64,000 bases of DNA, taken from NCBI RefSeq assembly GCF_900455735.1, contig NZ_UAUI01000011.1, positions 558,001 to 622,000 of the forward strand, written 5' to 3'. Positions within the stretch are counted from its first letter, which is position 1. Every line of letters starts with the position of its first letter. Below, one piece after another: positions 62,760 to 64,000 of this stretch. Under the pieces are notes generated by a model. It made no database searches. It was not told where the DNA came from and worked only from the letters and a program-made list of their open reading frames with translations. Source of the stretch: Rhodococcus wratislaviensis. Lineage in GTDB: Bacteria > Actinomycetota > Actinomycetes > Mycobacteriales > Mycobacteriaceae. Both the position numbers and the translations under genes were made by a program.

Positions 62760-64000
62760 GGTGGTTCACCGTTCCTTCCGAGGCCCCGTTCGTGGTCAGC
62801 GCTTCGCGCCTCTCGATCGCCGGCCGTGCCGGGGCGTCCTCGAGGTGTTCGTGCCCCGGGTGCGGGTGAATGGTGACGTCGTCCGGGTCGTCGGGCGTGA
62901 CCTTCCCGTCGAGAACCGCTCGCATCTTGTCCTTGTCGAGCATGCCCTCCCAGTTCGCGACCACAAACGTGGCGAGGCAGTTACCGAGCAGGTTCGTGAA
63001 CACGCGCATGGAGTCCATGAGCCGGTCGGCGCCGAGCAGCAACGCGACGGCGGCCACGGGGAACGCGCCGATCGCGGCAGCGGTCGCGGACAGGGCGACG
63101 AAGGCCGACCCCGGCACCCCCGCCATACCCTTGGAACTGAGAATGAGGATGCCCATGATCACGAGCTGCTCGCCGAAGCCGAGGTCCACCCCGACCGCCT
63201 GCGCCAGGAACATCATCGCCAGCGACAGGTAGATCGCGGCTCCGTCGAGGTTGAACGAGTAGCCGGTAGGGATCACCAGACCGACGACGGCGCGGTCGCA
63301 TCCCGCGTTGTCCAACTTCTTGATGATGCGGGGCATGACCGCCTCGGACGATCCGGTGCCCAGGGCGAGCATGAATTCTTCGCGGCAGTACTTGATGAAC
63401 TTCCATGCGTTCACTCCGGTGATCAGCTTGACCACGATCGACAGGACGACGATGAAGACCAGTGCAGCGCCGTAGCACGCCAGGATGAGTATTCCGAAGG
63501 ATTTGAGGGAGCCGGCACCGTAATTGCCGACGGTGAATGCCATCGCACCGAACGCACCGAGAGGCGCCAGGTACATGATGTAGCCGACGATGCGGAAGAT
63601 GACGTGCAGCGTCTGGTCGATCACATCCATCAGGATCGGCGGAGCCGATTCACTGAAGGACGCCAGCGCGACGCCGAACAGGATCGCGAACAGCAGCACC
63701 TGCAGCAGGTTGTTCTGCGCGAACGCATCGAACACGCTGGTCGGGATGATGTGCATGACGAACTCGACGCCACCCGGCAGGTGGCCGCCCTGCGTCTTCT
63801 CGTCCAGGGCGCTGGTGTCCAGTGTGGCCGGGTCGATGTTGAGCCCGCTACCCGGCTTGACGAGGTTTCCGACGAGCAGGCCGAGCCCGAGCGCGAAGGT
63901 CGTCGCGGCCGTGAACCAGAGCAGCGCCTTGCCGCCGATCTTTCCGAGCGCTTTCATGCTGCCGACCTTGGCGATGCCGGTGACGATCACCAGGAAGATC
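62752..64000 (-). CDS. dctA: C4-dicarboxylate:H+/Na+ symporter DctA (5' end beyond window)
   Basis: Dicarboxylate/amino-acid:cation symporter (glutamate-transporter fold); about 415 residues are in the window and the N-terminal part lies beyond 64000. Signatures include the serine-rich ALGTGSSEAVMPRIIKKLDN re-entrant loop, VIPTGYSFNLDGAAIYLSLA, and SSKGMAGVPGSAFVALSATA. Imports malate, succinate, fumarate or related acids. The C-terminal tail is His/Asp-rich (TIHPHPGHEHLEDA), longer than in E. coli DctA. It is the most upstream visible gene of the purine/glyoxylate run. Confidence 0.93.
   Translation of the reverse strand, partial: IFLVIVTGIAKVGSMKALGKIGGKALLWFTAATTFALGLGLLVGNLVKPGSGLNIDPATLDTSALDEKTQGGHLPGGVEFVMHIIPTSVFDAFAQNNLLQVLLFAILFGVALASFSESAPPILMDVIDQTLHVIFRIVGYIMYLAPLGAFGAMAFTVGNYGAGSLKSFGILILACYGAALVFIVVLSIVVKLITGVNAWKFIKYCREEFMLALGTGSSEAVMPRIIKKLDNAGCDRAVVGLVIPTGYSFNLDGAAIYLSLAMMFLAQAVGVDLGFGEQLVIMGILILSSKGMAGVPGSAFVALSATAAAIGAFPVAAVALLLGADRLMDSMRVFTNLLGNCLATFVVANWEGMLDKDKMRAVLDGKVTPDDPDDVTIHPHPGHEHLEDAPARPAIERREALTTNGASEGTVNHHA

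Overview
The window is chromosomal DNA from a high-GC actinomycete, most likely Rhodococcus of the opacus/jostii group. That placement is inferred from four things: the alkB-rubA1-rubA2-rubB-tetR alkane hydroxylase cluster, a sigK/rskA locus in the mycobacterial gene order, GTG/TTG starts and 4-8 nt stop-start overlaps throughout, and many lipid and aromatic catabolic genes. I see no tRNA, rRNA, CRISPR array, insertion sequence or prophage. No stretch above 300 bp lacks a gene.

Layout. 1-2854: minus-strand operon (acyl-CoA dehydrogenase, hotdog/SCP2-like protein, alpha/beta hydrolase) with a TetR gene. The same 14-bp operator occurs before this operon and before the plus-strand NTF2-like/DUF485/symporter operon (3058-5488). 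5571-10453: DUF1348 protein with its TetR regulator and double operator, ABM monooxygenase, HAD hydrolase, DapB-like reductase behind a KstR-like site, and an APH(6)-type kinase. 10475-20717: M13 peptidase remnant, YrdB, the alk cluster, pobA with an IclR regulator, an OafA-like acyltransferase and an aromatic-acid MFS transporter. 20809-26628: two VOC proteins and a zinc uptake locus aztA/aztB-aztD-aztC plus a second aztD. 26645-32948: CMD-family protein, a serine-palmitoyltransferase-like enzyme paired with an epimerase-type SDR, a divergent acyl-CoA-dehydrogenase-like gene, YjbR and TIGR01777 proteins.

33008-43711 holds an NmrA/DUF2867 protein, a lipocalin, an MPT83-like fasciclin lipoprotein and an eight-gene operon: alpha/beta hydrolase, FAD amine oxidase, DUF1365, two cyclopropane-synthase-type methyltransferases, DUF1295, sigK, rskA. 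Three copies of CCATCC-N15-(C/T)CGAAT precede the lipocalin, the fasciclin gene and the operon, so SigK probably drives all three. 43770-50414 is central metabolism: malate synthase G, pyruvate kinase and PDH E1 (aceE). 50505-64000 is purine-ring and glyoxylate catabolism: an Asp/Glu/hydantoin racemase-family enzyme, an NCS1 transporter, and a tightly packed minus-strand run dctA-nucleoside phosphorylase-AtzF-C-like-hyi-glxR-gcl-glxK-alc-malic enzyme-allB. This run would open allantoin, remove urea, carry glyoxylate through tartronate semialdehyde to glycerate and feed pyruvate.

Two families of near-perfect intergenic palindromes (three copies each) sit at gene ends. One family supplies the stop codons of several convergent genes. 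These, the sphingoid-like cluster and the SigK promoter set are the most interesting signals.
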